A stretch of DNA of 64,000 nucleotides, taken from NCBI GenBank assembly GCA_018350325.1, contig JAEVLN010000006.1:3400056-3464055 (forward strand), written 5' to 3'. The notes below the pieces were generated by a model. It was not told where the DNA came from. It was given only the letters and a program-made list of their open reading frames with translations, and did no database searches. Made by a program: the position numbers and the translations under genes. This stretch comes from Globodera rostochiensis (lineage: Eukaryota; Nematoda; Chromadorea; Rhabditida; Heteroderidae). Within the stretch, counting starts at the first letter, position 1; the number at the start of each line of letters is the position of its first letter. Below are positions 25,907 through 38,500 of this stretch, one piece after another.

Positions 25907-26623
25907 GAGTAGGGGTCAATCGCGTCTGGCCAGTCGCGTCTCGACAGTCGCGTCTCAGGGCCAGTCGCGTCTGGCCAATCGCGTCTCGCCAGTCGCGTCT
26001 CAGTACAAAAAAAGCCGACTAAGTTCCATCAACAAAAAATGTTTCTAGAATTTTCATTAGCAAAATTTTTAACAGATTGTGAAGCATTTGTAAGCAAATA
26101 ACAGTTAGCATAACAAATTAAAAGGCAAAACTCAGTAATTTTACTAGAACGACACCCGATTTTGTTAAAAAATGTTTCAGAAACAAATCAGAAAACCTTG
26201 GATTAGGGGTTCATTAGGCTTAGGCCTAAACCACCCTAGCTTGGGGTTCGTTAGGCTTAGGCCTAAGCCACGCTGAACTTAAGGTTCCTGCCCTACTACA
26301 TGAACTTTGGTAGTATACTGAACGATGTCACTTTATAAACAAAGACAAAGCAAAAAAGCTATTCAAAATCGGTTAGAAGCTTAAAGATGCAAAAATTATA
26401 AATTATTCGAAAATGTAATTTTGGTTTATATTTAATCAAATTTTGTAGTCCAATAAAATATAAACAAAGTGGCTGGGACGGGAGTGGCCTTTTTTGTACT
26501 GGGACTCGCCTGGCCAGACGCGACTGGCGAGACGCGATTGGCCAGACGCGACTGGCCCTGAGACGCGAATGGCGAGACGCGACTGGCCAGACGCGATTGG
26601 CCAGACGCGATCGGCCCGCTTCG
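25907..26623. mobile_element. Motif-iterating inverted-repeat element (717 bp) with 9-bp TSD
   Basis: The arms at 25911-26010 and 26488-26620 are inverted and each built from several copies of GTCGCGTCTGGCCA or its variants. The identical flank ACAAAATAG occurs at 25898-25906 and 26624-26632. The roughly 480-bp centre includes telomere-like palindromes at 26214-26266. No transposase is seen; the class (hAT-like or Mutator-like) is unclear. Confidence 0.75.
26214..26266. repeat. Telomere-type palindromes, TTAGGCTTAGGCCTAA twice
   Basis: TTAGGCTTAGGCCTAA occurs at 26214-26229 and again at 26251-26266. Each is a head-to-head arrangement of TTAGGC units, and they sit in a short tandem duplication of about 37 bp. 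They lie inside the element at 25907-26623, so they may be element sequence rather than a telomere scar. Confidence 0.6.
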
Positions 26624-26632
26624 ACAAAATAG

Positions 26633-27691
26633 ACAGTGATAGAAAAAAACATCTGCTTTTTTGTGTGAAATAATAGATAAAATAGGCAAAGAAGCGTTAG
26701 AGTTTCTTCCAACGCCGTTGTTTCTGCTTCATTCTTTTTTTTGTAAACAACAGTTTCATCATAATAATGGAAAATTAACAAAAATCCAATTTCGTCAATA
26801 ATGGAAAACTTCAGTAATTTGTAACGGGATTTTTTTCAATACTTAAAAATTAAATATTTTTAAAATCGAGAGAAGCAGGCCTCTAAACAAGAAAGAGGTA
26901 TCGAAATTTCGATTTTCGACGTTTTTTTCCCTTCGATTTTCGTTCGACAAAAATGAACTGTTTTTCGGAAATAATTTCGAAAGTCGGAGATCCCGGTTTT
27001 TTAATTTTTGGCAAGGATGGGCAGTGGGTCTTGCCAACTTTTTGACAAAATTTCAATCTTTTTTACATGTGTCGCCCCTGTAAACTGATAGTTCATTTGT
27101 CAGTGTTTTGTCTTTTCTATGTTGTGTTTTGGGTTCGAACCCGCTTCAGTGCGATCATTTTTTTAGCCTTTCTTCGGCCTTCACATTCTATCCCCCATTA
27201 ACGGAACATTTTTAATGATTTTCAAATATTTTTAAACTAGAATGCGCACAAAAACTTTTAAAAAGATTTATAATTCAAAACACGTTATGCCACAGGCAAA
27301 AATCATTCAGAGATTAGTCAAAAAATTGTAATGTACGCCAATAGCAACGCTCCCATGACCTTGACTTTTTACACAAGGATAAGAAACGATGAATTATGGG
27401 AAAGACCAGCTAAAAAGTCGGGCGATAGTACTTCCTTGCACCATTCTGTTTTCAATAAATGTTTACAAAGAAAATTGAACTAGTTATTTTTTAAAATTAA
27501 ATTTAATATAAGCATAGAAGTGTCAGTCCTAATTTCGCTTAATAGACTAACGATAAATTTAAATTTTTTTTCTGAAGTCATTTTGTAAAAATTAAGATAA
27601 TAAATTTAAATTTCTTTTAACTAATCATTGCTTTTATTTTTGTTATTTTAAGGCGCAACAAAATTAAATTAGTTTTTAGCTTTTGGCTAAA
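26633..27691. other. 5' flank of the SET gene
   Basis: AT-rich. A self-similar patch of TTTCGA/TCGAAA repeats lies at 26890-26990. The tRNA T-arm-like GGGTTCGAACCC near 27130 stands alone. The acceptor-like TTTTTAG just before the SET start codon could be a trans-splice site or the end of an untranslated 5' intron. Confidence 0.4.
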
Positions 27692-29287
27692 ATGCAACTT
27701 ATTCAAACAAAAATGGACGACGCGAACGGCGGTCTGGTAACGGAAGATTTGAGCAACGGTGCTGAACTGAACAAACTACGCGTGATCAACCAGTACAACG
27801 AGGAAGTCACTGAGCAATTCGAATACATTGTCGGCACCGAAAAAGCTTCAAATTTGGTAACCAAGATTCAGTGATGTTTTCGTTTTCGAACAATTTAAAT
27901 TTTCTTGATATTATATTCTTTGATTATTTTTGTATTTTTGGAATTAGCATTGACTTAATATTTCAAATGCGCAGGATTGCCTATGCAAAACATCCGGGTG
28001 CGTTGAAAAGTGCCATTGTGATCAAGATTGCTCCAACCTACATCCAGTCGCTTGCTTTCAGGTGAAGTTGGACTTTTATTAAGAATATTTCATTAAAATG
28101 ATTTGAAAAAAATTTTCAAATCACAATTATTTTTCATATTCGCCCCGATCATGGTAATTTTTAAAGGTGTTTTACGCCAATCCGGAAAAGAAATGGGCAC
28201 TGCAAACATTAGACGACATTGAGGACGGCACTCCGTTGTTCGAATACACCGGCGTGCTCAGCAAAGTCGGAAAAGATTCCGCGGACATTAAGCAGGACGA
28301 CTACATCATCGGTTTCACTCATGTAAATTTGAATTAATAAAATTATTATATATAAGTTTAAAATTGCTGCAAACGTCTATTTTTTAAACCTAAAATTTGT
28401 TAGTTTTTGTTTTTTATTAGACATTCTCAATTTTATCATATGTTCCGAATTTGATCGCTGTTAAATTATTGAAAATCGAATCAAAATAACGTTTAACTCG
28501 GTTTTAATTAAATGAATAGATATAAAATAAATTTAATTTATTGTTACCATACTAAAAGTTTAGCTTGGCGAAAACTATCTGTTGGATGCTTATCGCAAGG
28601 GTAATTTGGCCCGTTTCGTCAACCATTCATGCCAACCGAATTGTCGCGCTCTGCTGGCGACCATTGAAAATGATGATCAGCGTGTGCCGCGTGTGGTGAT
28701 CTATGCGATCCGCACCATTTATGCAGGCGAAGAACTGGTCATGGATTACGGTAGTGATTTAAATTATCGATTAAATTGATATATTATTTTGATTTTAAAA
28801 TTTTATAGGCCAACAGTGGTGGTTTGCTAAGGCGGACACAGTGGATTGCCAATGTATGAGCGATTTTTGCAAATATGGCGGGGAATGGCGCTCAAAGATT
28901 TCTGAATGTGCCAAAAACCTTCAGGGTATGTTTGATCATTGTTATTACGGTGGAAAATTCTTTTATATAGAGTTGTTGATTAATCTCCCTATAGAATGTT
29001 CCATTGCAACTAAGGCCGTTGATGCCAAATATATAGCTGCCAAGTCGGTGGATGGGCAAGTGATCGCTGCAAAATTGGTGGATGGACGAGAAATCGCTAT
29101 CAAATCAGTGGAAGGACGAGCGATCGCTGGTAAACTTGCGGACGGACGCGCGGTTGCTACAAAATCAGTGGGTGGAGGAGTTGACGCTGCGAAATTTGTG
29201 AGACGAGTGATCGTTGTTAAACTTGCGGACGGACGAGCGGTTGCTACAAAATCAGTGGGTGGTGCGTTAACTTTGCAAAATTTGTGA
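27692..29287 (+). CDS. SUV39-type SET-domain histone lysine methyltransferase
   Basis: Exons 27692-27856, 27975-28061, 28167-28322, 28564-28750, 28809-28925 and 28995-29287 keep phase. The second exon is a short pre-SET cysteine cluster (DCLCKTSGCVEKCHCDQDC). The SET core starts at VFYANPEKKWALQTLDDIED and reaches the catalytic NLARFVNHSCQPNC and the EELVMDYG motif (S-adenosylmethionine/active site). The post-SET cysteines are in CQCMSDFCKYGG. This order is typical of SUV39/SETDB-class H3K9 methyltransferases; no chromodomain is visible and the N-terminus is short, so upstream exons are possible. The last exon is made of 10-residue repeats (consensus AAKSVDGQVI) from a 30-bp minisatellite and stops at 29287. 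The 69-nt intron before it is a multiple of three and open, so it could be retained. Confidence 0.8.
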
Positions 29288-30113
29288 TGGGACAGGTGAT
29301 CGCTGCCAAATCGGTGGATGGAAGAGTTAACGTTGCGACCAAATCAGTGGATGGGCAAGTGATCGCTGCCAAATCGGTCGCTATCAAATCAGTGGGTGGG
29401 CAAGTGATCGCTGCCAAATCGGTGGATGGGCAAGTGATCGCTGCCAAATCGGTGGATGGAAGAGTTAACGTTGCGACCAAATCGGTGGATGGAAGAGTTA
29501 ACGTTGCGACCAAATTAGTGGATGGGCAAGTGATCGCTGCCAAATCGGTGGATGGGCAAGTGATCGCTGCCAAATCGGTGGATGGAAGAGTTAACGTTGC
29601 GACCAAATCGGTGGATGGGCAAGTGATCGCTGCCAAATCGGTTGCGACCAAATCAGTGGATGGACAAGTGATCGCTGCCAAATCGATCGCTATCAAATCA
29701 GTGGGTGGAAGATCTTTCGGATCGAGAGAGTTAACGCTGCGAAATTTGTGATGGGACAGGTGATCGCTGAAAAATCACTGGATGGACGAGTGATCGCTAC
29801 CAAATCAGTGGGTGGAAGAGTTAACGTTGCGACCAAATCGGTGGATGGGCAAGTGATCGCTGCCAAATCGGTCGCTATCAAATCAGTGGGTGGAAGATCT
29901 GTCGGGTCGAGGAGTTAACGCTGCGAAATTTTTGATGGGACAGGTGATCGCTGAAAAATCACTGGATGGACGAGTGATCGCTCCAAAATCAGTGGGTGGA
30001 AGAGTTAACGTTGCGACCAAATCGGTGGATGGGCACGTGATCGCTGCCAAATCGATCGCTATCAAATCCGTGGGTGGGCGAGTGATTTGCAACTAAATCT
30101 GCGGACGGATGAG
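29005..30113. repeat. 30-bp minisatellite with higher-order structure, SET gene 3' end
   Basis: About 35 units of consensus GCTGCCAAATCGGTGGATGG plus GCAAGTGATC. Truncated 15-18-bp units and a recurring block of roughly 180 bp (starting GAGTTAACGCTGCGAAATTT near 29726 and 29914) give a higher-order pattern. Frames stay open on both strands over long stretches: plus AAKSVDGQVI, minus CPSTDLAAIT. The first part is translated as the SET protein's tail. Confidence 0.9.
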
Positions 30114-31587
30114 TGATCGCTTCTAATATGTATGATTGAAGAGCTAAGAAGAAGGTTGCTTATGTCGACTTATTCGTGTTCGCGCATCAAATTTAGTTGG
30201 AAAAGGCATCTTTGAGTAAATTTGGGGAAAAAATTCCTAAAGGTCCTCTTTTGGTTTGAATCCAAATCAGTTTTTTGACAATAAATTAATATGAAGTGGA
30301 GTGTTTGGTAGAGCAAAAATTATTCATCCGAACAATACTATGAAAACATACCATGGTTGCAGTTAAATATATAAAATCTACGGATTTGTTATCGACATTA
30401 ATGTTAAATATGTAGGCCAATCTGTTCTGCTTGAAAATGGTTCGTTGCTTAAAAATAAAATTTAAAAAAAAATAAAAATTTTAAGAATAAATTTATTTTA
30501 TTATGTTATTTACATTTTTGTTGTTGTGTTGATCCACTCTGGCGATGTGCCGCAGCGAAAGAAAACACGCAAAGCACAGAGTAGCAAATTTGGTCAGCCT
30601 GCAAAATTTTTTAAATTCTTTCCACAAAAATTAGTTGAAAATTTATATTTTTAGTAGTGTTGAGCGGGACTGGGATTTTTGGAGAAACCGGAGCCGGGAC
30701 CAAAAAAAAAAGACTCGGTCACCGGGTTTTGAATTTCAAAAAACCGGGACCAATTTCAGTCGCACTTTACTTTTAAATAACTTAGTCTTTTTTGATTCGC
30801 CATATTATTGAATCGCGTTTAAAGCCCATGATACGGAATTGATTGGGCTCAAAATGACTATAAAATCATAAGTTTAGATTGGCATGAGTATATAAGTTTC
30901 AAAAGTGGTGCAGGACTTTTGTGTCACCTTGTAAAGGTTGGACCTCAAAATTTCTTAAAAATAATGATAAAATGGGGAAAATATTAAATTTTTTTAATCA
31001 AATCATCGCAACACATTACATAAATATGTGTAAGTAAAAGTGTTTTGCTGTTGATTATTAATGAATAAGACACCATATTTTTAAAGCACATCACTCGAGA
31101 CCGGGTTTATATGCACACCAAAAATCGCCAAAATATGCATTTTTAAACAATTTTTTGCCAAAATATGATCGAATCCTCAAAATATGTAAAGTTTTGTTTT
31201 TATGCATTTTTGTTAAATAATTTTTAGTCAATTTCAAAATAGTCAATAAAGAAAAAGATCAATGTAACAACACCTTTTTGAGAAAACTTAATTGGACTAC
31301 TATGCAAAATGCATATAATCTGGTCTCTACACATGACACTAAACACAACGAACGGCTTTCAGGAAAATCCCTAAATTCCTAATTACAAACAAAATTTGCT
31401 GACTATATAATATAGGAATTCTAAAATAAACACCACAAATCAACAAGGCAGTCAATTGAAGCAAATTGGAAACGTGCGAAGAAACACTAATGAAATCGTG
31501 TTTATATTTAAATTAAAATCGCGCTTTTTTTGCCAAAAATAAATATTTGCCCGATTTTTTGTGATGAATTATTATTCTAAAACTTGA
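30114..31587. other. Intergenic, with a degraded TAGGGTTG-type element
   Basis: AT-rich. A relic near 30655-30770 (TGTTGAGCGGGACTGGGA, then repeated CCGGGACC) resembles the MITE at 8201-8314 but lacks a clean right end. A plus-strand stretch near 30540-30630 encodes a Lys/Arg-rich peptide that could be a stray exon; unsupported. Confidence 0.4.
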
Positions 31588-31595
31588 CTTTCAAC

Positions 31596-32107
31596 TAGGG
31601 TAGTACGGGACGGGGACTTTTGGGAAAAACCGGGACTAAATTTGGTCCCGGAAAAAACCCGGGACTGAGGGACAAAAAAGGAAAAGAATGATTGGTAAAA
31701 AAACCAGGACCATATAAGGGAGTTTTGAAGGGGTGCTAGGTAGTTTCGTAAAAACTGCAAATGAGGCGCTTTTCAAAAGTTTTTTTGTTATAACTTCTTT
31801 CAAAGCTAACCAAATCAAAACATTTTCGATATCATTCGAAAGCATGCAATGGGTAGAAGCTTTCAAAGGTAAAAGCTAAGCGATGGTACAATTCTCAAAA
31901 AATTATGGCCAGAAAACGCTTATTTTGATTTGGTTAGCTTTGAAAGAAGTTATAACAAAAAAACTTTTGAAAAGCGCCCCATTTGCAGTTTTTACGAAAC
32001 GACCCAGCACGTTTTGAAGGACTTTGAAAACCCGGTAACAAAATTTCGGTACCAAAGTGGAAAAATAGAACTTTTCAGTAGACTGGTCCCGGTCCCGTAC
32101 TACCCTA
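31596..32107. mobile_element. hAT-like MITE (TIR TAGGGTAGTACGGG) carrying a nested insertion
   Basis: TAGGGTAGTACGGG at the left and CCCGTACTACCCTA at the right form the TIR. Flanks CTTTCAAC (31588-31595) and CTTTCAAA (32108-32115) match at 7 of 8 bases. CCGGGAC/GGTCCCGG motifs repeat near both ends. The middle is occupied by a second element at 31731-32010. Confidence 0.85.
31731..32010. mobile_element. Nested long-TIR MITE, Mutator-like, with 9-10-bp TSD
   Basis: Ends GGTGCTAGGTAGTTTCGTAA and, inverted, GTGCTGGGTCGTTTCGTAA. Long inverted arms of about 90 bp each cover 31735-31825 and 31915-32008. GTTTTGAAGG occurs at 31722-31731 and 32011-32020. The TIR matches the element at 52793-53236, so the two form one family. 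TSD length and long TIRs suggest a MULE-derived MITE. Confidence 0.85.
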
Positions 32108-32530
32108 CTTTCAAACCATCGGAAACAGAATAGGCCCCTTATATTTGGGTTCCTGATGAATTCGGAGACTGGAAAATGTGTTAGATCGAGGTCTTTCCAA
32201 TGCTGAAGTAGTGCCATTTTCCGAGCCAGAATATGAACCCGACGACGACATACACACTATGTTACCATTTTGATCATCTAAATTAAAAAGTTTGGTCTTT
32301 TTTCATGCAAATTTTAATAATTTTAATCCTTTATTAAAAATACTTTTTTCCATTATTCCTCAATTGAAAACAAAAAACTTCAATTTTTTAAGTTTTATGT
32401 TTATGCATAAACCATCATTTTGTGGGGCTTTCACGGGAAGGATTACTCTAGACTCATTTGGATCTTGTGGAGAGCGGTAAAGAGTGACCTGAACATGAAA
32501 TAATTTTAAAAATGCTTCAAAAAAATAAAT
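32108..32530. other. 3' flank of the DENN gene with a coding-looking remnant
   Basis: On the plus strand, short open pieces (YIWVPDEFGDWKM near 32137, EVVPFSEPEYEPDDD near 32204) look protein-like but lie in different frames and have no good splice link. Possibly a gene relic next to the transposon cluster. Confidence 0.35.
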
Positions 32531-35500
32531 TCAGCCACCACACACATTATTGTCCAGCTTTTCACGAAGCTTCTCATTGCATTCCTCGTCTAATGTTTGA
32601 TGTACAGAAAAAACACGATGAATTGACCACAAAATTGAGGTTGCCTTAAGCACAACACAGCACAACAAATGAACAAAATCAAAAATTAAAATTATAATAA
32701 ACTAAATAATAAGACCATTCAGAAATGCCTTTAAAATAAAGATCGGATTTAAGTATTGGTTGGATATCTCACGGCATCGTTATACCAAAAAATATCGGGA
32801 AAAAAACAAAATCTATCGGCGATAAATTTAAAATATTAATCGATATTATAAATTCTCGCATCCAAACCAGTTAACGTAAAATACTATCAATATATAATTT
32901 ATTTTTTGGTCAAGGTTGCGATTTAATAAAACCGTCTTCGGAAGAATGTTTAAATATTATTATACGATATTACCGTAATCAACAAAAAAATTTACCACGG
33001 AGGAGATGTAACGGCGTTGTAACAGCTGATTCTTAGCACGATCTTTAATAGAAATGTGTTTATTTTTTGATCCAATTTTTTTAAATAATTGTTACTATAT
33101 TCTTCCAGGATGAAGATATTGCCTCCTAAAATTTAGTAAGGTATATACATATTTAAATTTCAATAAATTACCAATGGTGTTGCACTTTTTAATGTTGCCC
33201 AGTTCAATGAGTTCCTAAAATTAAAATTAACACCAATTTTGATTCAAATTTCACTAGAAATTGACCTGCGAATTCACGAATTGTAAAGCAATGCCGTCAA
33301 TTCGAACTTGAAGCAAGCCTCCCTCATTCCTTTCCACGTCATGGATTGGGAATTCACCGCCCAACTCTCGGCCAGCCACCTGAACTTTGCCTAAAATAAA
33401 ATATTAATTAATTAATAAATATAAATCGTTTTACCCCTAGATGCTGCCCTTTCCATAGCAGCCTTCATGCTGTTATACAGATGACGGCACTTTAAATAAA
33501 AGAGTATTGATTAGAAGCAAATCTTAAAATTTACTAAAGAATAAATGATTAATATTAATTCAATATTATGATATTTATTAAAAAGTTCAATAATTTACCT
33601 TTTTTGTATGGAATTTATGCATGTAAACTTGGTCCTCGAGTCGGCGCCACAAACAAAGTACACGGGTTTTCTGAAACATTTTTTTTGTTGAAAATTTTGA
33701 TTTTATTCACCGGTGAATAAGTCATGTTCACCAGCCTCTCATACCACCATCTTTCTTGCACAACACCGTTCGAGTCTCTCAAAATCAGTGCATCATCACA
33801 AACCTATAAAAAACAATATTTTTTTTAATATTTAAAAAAAATTTACCTCCAAAAAGCACATCGGGCCATCTGGGAAAGAGCCTGTGTGCACGGCAAACAC
33901 TTCTTTTTGAATAAGCCGACTGCCGAGTGGTTTCAATGGAATTTTGACGCCGGCGGACTGAAATTCCAAATTTTGTCTGTTAAAAAAATTGAAGATTTCA
34001 AAAACTATTACGGTAGCTGACAGTTCGTCCAACAACACATTGATTTGCTTCGAATAAATTAAGCCAATGTGTGCCTTTCCAAGAAGTCGACGAATTTTTT
34101 GCTGAATAATTCTCACCGGCACATGGGAAAGATGCATCTGAAAAAATGAGAAATATTTGATCTTTTTTTTTTTCTTTTTTTTTACTATCGCGGTCATATT
34201 ATGCAGTAAGACGGCCAAAATTCGGTCTTCTTCAAGTTCCAAGCGCTTTCGTTCACCATCACCAAGCTGGGCATAACGATCAATCATTTCAGCCGGCTCC
34301 TGGTCCATCTGAATATTTTTATTTTAGAAAATGGCTTGTTGAAAAATTATTATTCTTGTCCTATTTAAATTTTAAAATAAAATAATAATAGAAAAATTTA
34401 TTAAAATTTACTCCGATTTTATCCCTCTCCTGTGCAACCATGTCCAGAAAAGCGGTTTCCCATAACGTCATTTGTTGCCAAAGCACATTGGATGCTGGAT
34501 TTGGAGCTTGAAAAAAGATTTTTAAAAAATTAAAAAACCCCAAATAATTGTTGACAACAAAATTCCTTACGAGGTCCAATTAGGTCCTTAAACAAATAAT
34601 TTCTCGGAGGCACTTGTTCATCAACAGTCGATGTAGAGGGCAACATGGCTTCAAGTGTATTCAAATTCAATTGTTGAAGCAATTGGATCTTTGGCGCTTC
34701 CTAAAATTACCCATATTAAATTAGTCAGATTCTTTTTTTTAAATTAATTTGATATTTATTTTATAAAAAGGCCATTTCTTTTTTCTTTTGCTTTCAATAA
34801 ATATGTCGACGTATATTCGAATAATTCTAAAATCCTCTTTTTTCAAAAAAAAAAACAATAAAGAAAAACTTAATTTTCAAATTTTACTAGTAAAATTCGA
34901 GTTACTTAGTTCAAAACTAATTTTTATTCAATATACTAACTCCTCATATTATTTGAATACTTTCAAATAATACTGGAATTATTCAAATAATCCTATATTC
35001 AGTTAAACGCCGACATATTCAAATTTAGCAATTCTAATTATTAAAAATTTTAATAAATAATATACTTATTTTTTGTTATAATATATAATTTTCTATTTAT
35101 CAAAATTAATATGGTTAGCCTTTTTGTTGTGCTCTTGCGCATTTTCAAACTGCTGATCTTTTACAGTAATTTCTAGAGCATTCGGTGTAATTTGAGATGG
35201 TTCTGTCAGTTCATACTCCTCCTCAGAACAGGATGAATTATTCTTAATCCCAGAAATTAATTTATTTAAAAAGTAAAAATTTACATTTTCACATTCCTCA
35301 GACACAGTTGCTGCTGGCATCGAAAGGCTCGGTCTTTTTGGCACAGGCGGAGGCATTTCCGTGGAGATAAGCACCGGTGGAACATCTCGGGGCGGGACTC
35401 GCGGTGGCAAAGGCTAACGAAAAAAATTAATTTAAAACAAAAAAATTTTTTACCGGAGGTGGCCTAGCTGGGAGTGGGGGTGGAGGACAGTTTGGTGCAG

Positions 35501-38500
35501 GAATGGCGTAAACAGGTGCTTGGGGTGGGGGAAGCGGTGGCGACTCCGTTGGAAGCGGTAGCGGTGGCGGTTCACATTGAGGGGCATCAAAGTTTTGGTC
35601 CTTTAAATGAAAATTACAAAAATTTTAACACAAAATATAATTAATAAAGGAAGATTTTTACAAAAAAAAAATTACATCTGTTGGACTTGGCATTCCATTA
35701 ACTGCATTTCCAATTTGAAATGGTGTTGGCGTGGGGTTTGAACTTGTTGACGGTGTGCTAGCCAAATTTTGGCTAGAAGATGATGGTGTTGTTAGCTAAA
35801 CAATTAATTTAATATTATAATATAAATTTTAAAGTAACATATTTTTAAGTCGTTCTATTTTTTCAGTAAATGATACATTCAATGCATTATAGAAAATTAA
35901 TTGCATTTTATATTAGAGTCCGGACCCAAAACCAAAAAATTTTTTGTACAAAAAATTGGACCAAAAGTTTTTTGGGTTTGGGACAATTGGAGCAAAACCC
36001 AAAAAAAACCAAAACCCAAAAAATGACCAATACTTTTGACCAAATTTGTTTTGGTCCAAGTTTCCGGTCTCTATTTATATCTCTTCAAGAACATTGTCAA
36101 ATTTACAAAAAATGTATAAATTTAAAATATTGCCAGGCTTCTCAGTCCACCACCACCGCCACTTTCACTGCCAGGCGTCGTTTGTTCGCCATGTTGTTGT
36201 TGTTGTTGAAACTCCAATTTGTGCGTCCAGAAATGCGTGTGCGCAATCTCCATCACGTGGAACAGCGAGGCTAACCCGTTGGAGCCAGGCGTATGGAAGG
36301 ACGCGTCCAGGCCGGAAACACAGGCCTACAATTTTTTAAATTTTTTAAAACAAACCATAACTTTTTAAATCCCGCCCCCTCTTCAAACAAAAATTGCATA
36401 AGCATTTACTTGAAGAAGTTTTAGGTAGCCTTTGTATTGGGCTCGGCTCAGCTGCTTAAATGTAAAATTTGAATGATTAAACCAAACAAAATTAATTTAA
36501 TTATTTTTAATTTACCACATCCTGTATAAATTCGTCCTCTGCATAGCGAACTTCCAGGCCCAAGTTGAGCTTTGAGCAAACCAATTCGCGCATACTTTCG
36601 TCCTCCAACATCCTTTTCACCTTCGGCAATGTGAACACACCGATGCCCTAGATATATGAACTTCAAATTTTTTTTGGGCGCAGATATCATAATATACATT
36701 TCAAAGTTTAATTAGTAATTACAAATAAATCTAAGAAATTATTAACATTTTATTTTACAATAAAAAAAGTAAATGATTTGCCCATTTATTGTATTTACCT
36801 GACCGGCAATAACTTGTTCACAAATCTCAATGATATGCTGCTGATTTTTACTAAACATATTAATTATTTTATAAGTGTTTATTAATTAATATTTATTTCA
36901 CCGTTGCTGTTGTGCAGTTGTTGCACTGTCCCTATCTTCCTTCTCCGCTTTTTCAACATGTATTGGGATCGGCCGATGCTGTTGAATGAGTTGGCCAACC
37001 TAAGAGTTATCTTTTAAACTTTATGTTTATTTTTATATTTTTCCCCAAAAAATTATTATTAAGACAATCACAGAAAATTTAAAACTTCAACAACAATTTC
37101 CAATTTAGCAATTTTAACAAAAAAAAATTGTAAAAAATATTCGCCTTGCTTGCTTCCATCCGATTTCCAACTGCCTCAGCCAACGGTTTTGCTTTTGCCT
37201 TCAGGGCTTGCGCCTTTGGCGCCGTTTTTCGCATCATTTGGCTGAACACACCCTGACCACGTTCGGCATACCTTTTGAATTAAATTTTACTTAAATAATG
37301 TTAAAAAACAAAAATTTACCCATTTAATGCATCCATTAAGAGGGGACGAGCAAAAAGTGCCGTGCCCAACCTCTCACCTTGACCCACCATCGGTCTTTGT
37401 TTAGGATGCAAATTTGACTGATCAGACTCTAAAAAGGAAATTTAAAAAACTGATTTTCAATTTGAAAAAATCAGCAGTCCAAAAAAGTAAATACAATAAT
37501 TAACGCATATAATTGGGATTGATCGGTCGGGGCTTGATCGGTTATAAACTAACCAGAACATATTGAAACACGCTGTAATGTTCGTTCACCGCTTTCCTCA
37601 CAAATTGTTGCCGAATCTTCGTCAATTGGCGTGTGGTGATTGAAAGTAAAATCTCCCTAAGAATTTAAATTTATATTTTAAGTAAATGCCATTTTAAACT
37701 CTTAACCTTGGCATTCCGTTTTAGTGCCAAATTGTCTGCTAATCGGGCAAAGTCAGCTTCACTGTCGACTGTCGAATATGGTGATGATCGTCCACTGCTA
37801 AAAAGAATTAAAATATGTTAAATAAATATTTTAAATATCAATTTTTGTTTTTATTTTCCATAAGTAAATTATCGCCTCAATTCCGAACTGTCAACACTTA
37901 AACCGCTTTCACTTTTCGGCAGCTGAAGTTGGTGTGGAGCTCGGAAGAAATCATTTGCATCAGAAATCGGCTTTGAAATATCTTAATAAATGTTCAATTT
38001 TTGAATAATAAATAACGGCAAATTATTTTAACAAAATTTTCAACCCAAATTCAGCGGAGATCTGCTACCAAACGGTGACCATCCGCCGGCATCCGCTGAT
38101 CCGACAGATTCCAAATCACTTGGTGTCGCAGTTGTGGGATAATCGGCATCGTCACCATCACCGACAGAGTCTGTTCTGTCCAACAATTGCTGACTGCTTT
38201 CAATTCGAGCCAAAAAAATTGCCTCGGCCAATGACGAACCGTAAGGGTAGGCCTTGTTAAAACAATTTTTTTTTATAAATATTTTAATTTTCCATGTCAA
38301 ACAAAATGTTAAAAGACTAAGAAATAATATTACCTAATAAATAAAATTAAAACCTAAGTCCTCACATTGAATGAAACAGGCATCAGCGTGTCGGTGAACC
38401 ACTGTGCTTTATCCCCAATTTGTGCTGCTTCCGTAACACCAGCTTGGACCCGTACATATGCTTCGTTGGCCGGACAAAGTGAACATTCCGCAAAATATCT

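Noticed and set aside
27120..27150. tRNA-like T arm GGGTTCGAACCC
   Set aside because: No acceptor, D or anticodon stems could be found on either strand around it.
29244..30092. Minus-strand ORFs of Thr/Asp/Pro repeats opposite the SET gene tail
   Set aside because: They are the reverse frame of the 30-bp minisatellite, without start context or splice sites.
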